Of a stretch of 64,000 bases of DNA, positions 59,681-64,000 are shown piece after piece. This DNA is from Dichomitus squalens LYAD-421 SS1. Its lineage: Eukaryota; Basidiomycota; Agaricomycetes; Polyporales; Polyporaceae. The number at the start of each line of letters is the position of its first letter. The stretch's first letter is position 1. Both the position numbers and the translations under genes were made by a program. The stretch is from the NCBI RefSeq assembly GCF_000275845.1, contig NW_006766883.1, positions 3,197,010 through 3,261,009 on the forward strand. The letters run 5' to 3'. Under the pieces are notes generated by a model. The model did not search any database. It was not told the DNA's origin and saw only the letters and a program-made list of their open reading frames with translations.

Positions 59681-62600
59681 TCACATCAACGAAGATGACT
59701 TCAGGTTCGCGGTGAGGATGATGTCGCGCACTGTCGTCGGCACCCGGCCGTATTAGGTCAGTGCGTTCGGTGGCCATGAGGTCGTGACAGGGAATGTGAG
59801 AGCGAGAAGCCGAGAACGCACCGTTTGATATAATGATATGCGTCTTTGGGGTATCGGTGACAGCCGTCAAATGAACTATCGCACAAAATGACATTGATTG
59901 CCCGGTTTCCTCGACAATGAATGAATACACGTACTGAATAGCTCTCTCGACTTGTTTGGTGACAGCTGCTGATGCATTGCGCCAAACCGGTTACGAAAGT
60001 CTGTATTGCATCCGTAAACTAGTCAGCACCTGACCCGAAAACTGGACCACTAAGGAGGAAAGCACGTACACTGCGAGACCGTGTCATAGTCATTCGGACG
60101 GTTGAACGACGGCATATAGTGCTTCAGCCGCACGCCGCTCTCGAGCTTCTTCTTGAGCAAGTCGCACTTGTTCAAGAAGAGCACGATGTTCACGTGCGCC
60201 AGCAGCCTGCTCTCGATCACAGACTTCCAGAGCAGAAACGAGTCTTCCAGCCGGTTCACCTTAGGGTCCTGGCGACCTGTCAGCCGTCACGCTGCCTCGC
60301 AGCTGTTACGCGGGGACGCACCTCCGCCAATTGCTGATCGAAGGCACTGATAGGTGCAAGGAAGATTATCGCATTGACTACCAAACGTGCGTCAGCGCCA
60401 TATCGCGAGCGGGGATGCCTGGCTCGCTGGCTTACCGTCGTCGAAATACGGGGCCCAAGCCTGCCGCTGATTCCGCGCGCCGCCGACGTCGTATATCACC
60501 CACTCGACCCCGCGGAACTCGGTGTTCTTCGCCAGCGTGAACTTGTGTTCGACTACCCCTGTAGTCTTCAATCGTGCCTTCAAGACGTCGTCTAATTTGC
60601 CGAGCGCGTCATGAGCACATATCCACTTGTTCAACAAGAAAGCCCACTCACCGTCGGTGGGGAAGTACATCTTGGCCGTTATTCGGTCGATCTCGTCCAA
60701 ATAGCTGTCCGCCAGGCACCCGTCAGCCAAACGTCCGCAATACGCACACAACGGCCGCCTCCAACACTCAGCCAGCAAAAGCAGCAGCAGCAGCAGCAGC
60801 AGCAACCAAGAAAAAAACCCCAAAAAACACTCACAACCCGCTGCTCTCCTCCAGCCGAATCTTCTTCTCCGCGAGCCGCTGCTGGATCTTCGGGTCCGCC
60901 CACAGCTCCTTCATGACGGGCGCGCACCGGTTCAGGACGTGCACCGGGTCGCCCGGGTCCTCCCACCACCCCTCGAGCTCGCCCGAGTGCGCCGTCTTCT
61001 GGCTCTGGATCTTGCCCAGCGCGAAGTGCTTCTTCCAGTTCGACCCCGTCCGGATCGACGGCTCGTGGTTGCTCCCGCTGCCCAGCGACACCGTCGGCGA
61101 CGTTGGGGACCGCGGCGACGTCGGCCCTGCGCCTGCCCCCGTCGCCCCCGATGGCCCCGCGGTGGGGTGTGGGTGCGAGTGCGAGTGCGAGGGCCCGGGC
61201 GTCGGCGGGATCGTGATCGGGGGAGGGCGCCCGGGCTGGTGGGCGGGGACACGGGCGCCCCCGTGAGAGGACGCGGACGCGGACGTCCATCCGGAGTATG
61301 CGGAGGACGCGGACGTGGAGGGGGATATGCCCGCGGGGGCGGCGAAGGCGGAGAAGGAGTGGGGCGAGAAGCCGGGGAGGTGGGTCGCCTCCTTGTCGCT
61401 GTTGTCCTCGGGGTCGGAGAGGACGTTGATGAGGCGCTGCTCGAGGTCCATGAGCGGCGCGAGCCGGCGGCGGTACGCCTCGTAGTTGGGCTGGTTGCTC
61501 GCGTGCGACGAGGAGGGGCGGTCGGGGCTCGCGATGATGATGGAGGCGGTTTCCGTGCTGTCCCCGAAGTCCTCTTCGTCCAGCCCGTTGATATCTTCCG
61601 GCGAGATGGCCTCGAGGATGCTGCGTAAATATAGAGAAATGGTCAGCATGGTCTGACGAAGGCGCACATACGCGACAGGGACCCACCGGCGGATGGAGCG
61701 GACGAGGTTGAGGTAGATAACGAAGCGCCATGCTATTCGCTCTTTGTGAAACGCAGCGGGTGTATGCAAGAGCTGGAACTCTGTCCAAGAAACGAGCGGT
61801 GAGCGATATATAATAGACCGAGACACGACCAGGAGGAGTCTCAGTCGAGCTCAGATGGTGGCAAAGGCCGGTGCTTGTTGGTAGGGCGATGAACGAGACG
61901 ACAAGGACAATGACACCATTCTAGAAGAGATGACCGGTGGCCAACTGCGATCGGAGCGACCACGGCATGTATCTAGCAAGCGAAGACAGGCCCAGGGACG
62001 ACTAGGAGAATATGTAAATGCGGGCAGCACCAGGGGGTGTGGCCGGCATCCGATCGACGCTGGGCGCTTACTGGGGAGACCGATCTCTCCTGTCAGAAAG
62101 TACTTGGGAGCGATCGGAGAGGACGCACGGCTGTGTATGTGGCATGTAAGAAGACCGCATCGCGAGCTGCAGACCCATCGATGTGGCATGGCATGGCGCG
62201 CTGGGGCGCGCTCACCTCTCTCGCTGTGCAACCGGAAACTCTGGCTGTCTGGGTGAACCTTGTACGGTGCCCCACTCGCGTCCTTGGATACAGATGGGGC
62301 GCCGTATACAGTTACGCCCTGACCGGGTTCTCGATAGCAGTGGGAGTCGTCAAATGCACCGAAATCCCTGCAGGTCGAGGGCGGGGAATCTTGGTGAATA
62401 AAGGGGGGAGCACTCACGTTTTAGAGTTGTGCTCTTTCCGCTCTCGCTCTGGCCGAGGAGAAGGACCTTGACGGTCTTCTTCCTGCGGTTGCGCTTGTCG
62501 TCGTGGCGAAGCATGCGGTCGATGTTCTCGCTGCGCTTCCTGGCTTCCTCCTCTTGCTGGAGGCGCGCTTCGCGCTGCTCGGGGGTTTCGTCGGGCGGGG

Positions 62601-62694
62601 GGAGGAGCGCGGCGAGGAAGGGGTCGGAGGGGCGGCGGTCATGGTCGTTGGGGAGCTGCTGAGAGCGGGCGTGGGTGGACTTGGCGGCGCGCAT
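59681..62694 (-). CDS. atypical heterotrimeric G-protein alpha subunit
   Basis: GTP-binding signalling subunit acting below membrane receptors. The start at 62694 (MRAAKSTHARSQ) lacks the Gly-2 used for myristoylation. Motifs in order: P-loop LLLGQSESGKSTTLK; QFQLLHTPAAFHKERIAW; a helical domain with about 200 extra residues of Pro/Ser/Gly/His-rich sequence (GPSHSHSHPHPTAGP); FYLDEIDRIT; switch I ARLKTTGVVEHKF; switch II YDVGGARNQRQAWAPYF; NVIFL-like VNAIIFLAPISAFDQQLAE; FLNKCDLLKKKL (NKxD); LTAVTDTPKT in place of TCATDT; and the C terminus DIILTANLKSSSLM with stop at 59681. Switch II has Ala where nearly all G-alphas have catalytic Gln, so slow or absent GTP hydrolysis is inferred. The C-terminal Cys (pertussis-toxin site) is also missing. 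Introns keep phase; intron 1 is about 640 bases. Confidence 0.9.
60781..60804. repeat. (GCA)8 trinucleotide repeat inside a G-alpha intron
   Basis: Eight perfect GCA units on the + strand (CTG-type on the coding strand) lie inside the intron between SSG and FYLDEID. Confidence 0.85.
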
Positions 62695-63892
62695 GTGTGT
62701 TGCGGGGCGGGGAAGGGGGGCGGGGACGTCGGGGGAAAGGAGGGACAGGGAGAGGGAAGGGGAGGAGGAAGGAATGGCTTGGAGAGCGGTATGTGGCAGA
62801 CGGGTGGCCGGAGAAGGAAAGTGAGGGTGAGAAGAGGGGGGTGCGTTCTAGAAGGCGAGAAGGAAGAGTGGGCGTGCGGGCCGTGGACGTTCGCCCGCGG
62901 GTCGCTGGCGGACGAGGACTGCAGGCTTGGGCTTAGGCGGCTTAGGCGGCTTAGGCTGAGACTGAGGCTAAGCCTGCGCGTTTGGGCGATCGAGAGAGCC
63001 ACGGCGAGAGCCACGGCGAGAACAAGCAACGCACGCACGCGATGGAGCGGCCAATGATCCGGGACGAGCTCCCCCTCCGCCCGTCTCAGATCAGAATAAC
63101 AATCCCATTAATCGCCGTTCGCACTCGCCTGCACAGCTCTCTCCATCCCTCGCCATCGCCCCTCGTCATCCTCCTCAGCCCGGACAGCCCCTGCACACGC
63201 CCGTGCGGCACCGTCCATCGAACAGTCCACGCCGATCACACAGAAACCCAGAGCCTCCGGCCGACGTACGGCCCTCGCCGCCCTCCCATATACAAATATT
63301 GTCTCCACCGAGCGTTCTTAGTAGACCCTTGTCAGTCCCGCCTTATGCAGCAAGCGGCCAGCGTCCTCGGGTCCTGTCCCTCCAATTCCGTCATATTGTA
63401 TTCAATCCCACTCCCTCTCCCGGCGCCTTGCTGCGTACAATACAAGCTGTGACCCCAGCTCCAGCCGCGAGTCCCGGTCGCGTCGCACCCCGGCAGGTGG
63501 TTGATCCATTCCGCATATGCATGCTCCTCTGCCGGTACATACGCATGGTGCACCTCCTTCTCCTGCACTTCCTCCCGAGCCCCTTCGCGCCGAGCCCCCG
63601 CCGCAATCTCTGTACGCACAACGTGTATCGTGCATCTCGCATCTCCACAGGCGGAACATCCCACACACCAGGCACGCCTGACCCAGCTTGACAGCTTCGC
63701 GTCCCCGCTCTCGGCGAGGGGGCCCTGTTCGCAACTCTTCCCCCGGTCTTCTCTATCTTCTCATCCCTGCGTATCGGAGCATCAGACATTCGCGGGCAGA
63801 ACACGGCACATGTGTGTCCTCTCCTCTGACTGACGAGTGCGCACCCTGCACCTCGTAAGTCCTCCCCGGAGCATTCGAATTTCCATAGCAAC
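62695..63892. promoter_or_regulatory. region between divergent genes, with short tandem repeats
   Basis: Contains the presumed G-alpha promoter, GA/GC-rich on the + strand, and further right the presumed promoter of the gene starting at 63893. Frames of 100-200 codons here are overlapping low-complexity readings. Confidence 0.5.
62931..63017. repeat. short tandem repeats upstream of G-alpha
   Basis: Three 9-base units GCTTAGGCG/GCTTAGGCG/GCTTAGGCT at 62931-62957, and two 12-base units GAGAGCCACGGC at 62994-63017, in the 240-320 bases upstream of the G-alpha start codon. Confidence 0.8.
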
Positions 63893-64000
63893 ATGTCCTC
63901 CAGTGCGCCGCGCCCGAACATGTATTCCTGTCAGCCGCAAAAGCCCCCGACGCAGTTCTTGCCAAATCCGGTAAGTACGTTCGATATCGAACCTCGTCCC
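63893..64000 (+). CDS. first exon of an unidentified gene (3' partial)
   Basis: ATG at 63893 opens MSSSAPRPNMYSCQPQKPPT followed by QFLPNP and a good donor, GTAAGT, at 63973. The reading frame, a donor in the expected position and the preceding pyrimidine-rich leader suggest a real start. The rest of the gene lies outside the window, so the product cannot be named. Confidence 0.5.
   Translation, partial: MSSSAPRPNMYSCQPQKPPTQFLPNPVSTFDIEPRP

Noticed and set aside
60679..61788. 369-codon minus-strand frame across the G-alpha insert
   Set aside because: It is a GC-rich shadow of the true G-alpha exon in another frame (Arg/Pro/His-rich); the conserved G-alpha motifs lie in the 60831-61826 frame.
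62421..63057. Long Ser/Pro/Arg frames upstream of G-alpha on both strands
   Set aside because: Low-complexity GC-rich sequence read in several frames; no domain or splice support beyond the G-alpha start exon.

Overview
This window is nuclear DNA of a filamentous basidiomycete, most likely a wood-decay mushroom of the Agaricomycetes (Polyporales-like). Nearly every gene is cut by many introns of about 45-65 bases with GT..AG ends. The family content also fits: a FunK1-type fungal kinase, DUF6534 membrane proteins, divergent F-box proteins, and a large G-alpha with a low-complexity insert. No bacterial-style operon, CRISPR array or intact transposon was recognised. All coordinates of spliced genes are outer limits of the coding span; splice sites were placed by eye from reading-frame continuity.

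Left third (1-26 kb): an ISWI chromatin remodeller enters from the left edge (+). Next come an F-box protein (-), a long gene-poor stretch (about 7-10.3 kb), an epsin-like endocytic adaptor (+), and two divergent seven-helix membrane protein genes (12.7-14.2 kb, -; 16.1-18.7 kb, +). A foldback, MITE-like inverted repeat lies at about 18.8-19.3 kb. It is followed by the autophagy-initiation gene ATG101 (+), a basidiomycete gene of unknown function (+) and a second F-box protein (+).

Middle (26-43 kb): an apparently intact FunK1 kinase gene (-) and a decayed second copy (-) form a segmental duplication of 3-4 kb. They flank a broken NmrA/isoflavone-reductase-like gene. Then follow a MOSC/mARC-like molybdenum enzyme (+), a tRNA-Asp(GTC) with an 11-base intron (-), a RidA-family deaminase (+) and two small secreted surface-type proteins (+). 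The second of these is built from tiny phase-1 exons that look like internal exon duplications.

Right third (43-64 kb): housekeeping genes: exocyst Exo84 (-), a small acidic protein (+), UDP-glucose 4-epimerase (-) and THO complex subunit 1 (-). A tandem pair of MFS transporters (+) follows, then an atypical G-alpha gene (-) whose switch II has Ala where the catalytic Gln is expected. The first exon of another gene leaves the window at the right edge (+).

The genes do not form one pathway. The recurring theme is local duplication: the FunK1 copies, the MFS pair and the exon repeats. I found no convincing new multi-gene system. The most interesting items are the G-alpha, the micro-exon secreted protein, the FunK1 duplication, the foldback element and a possible 34-base intron in the first F-box gene.
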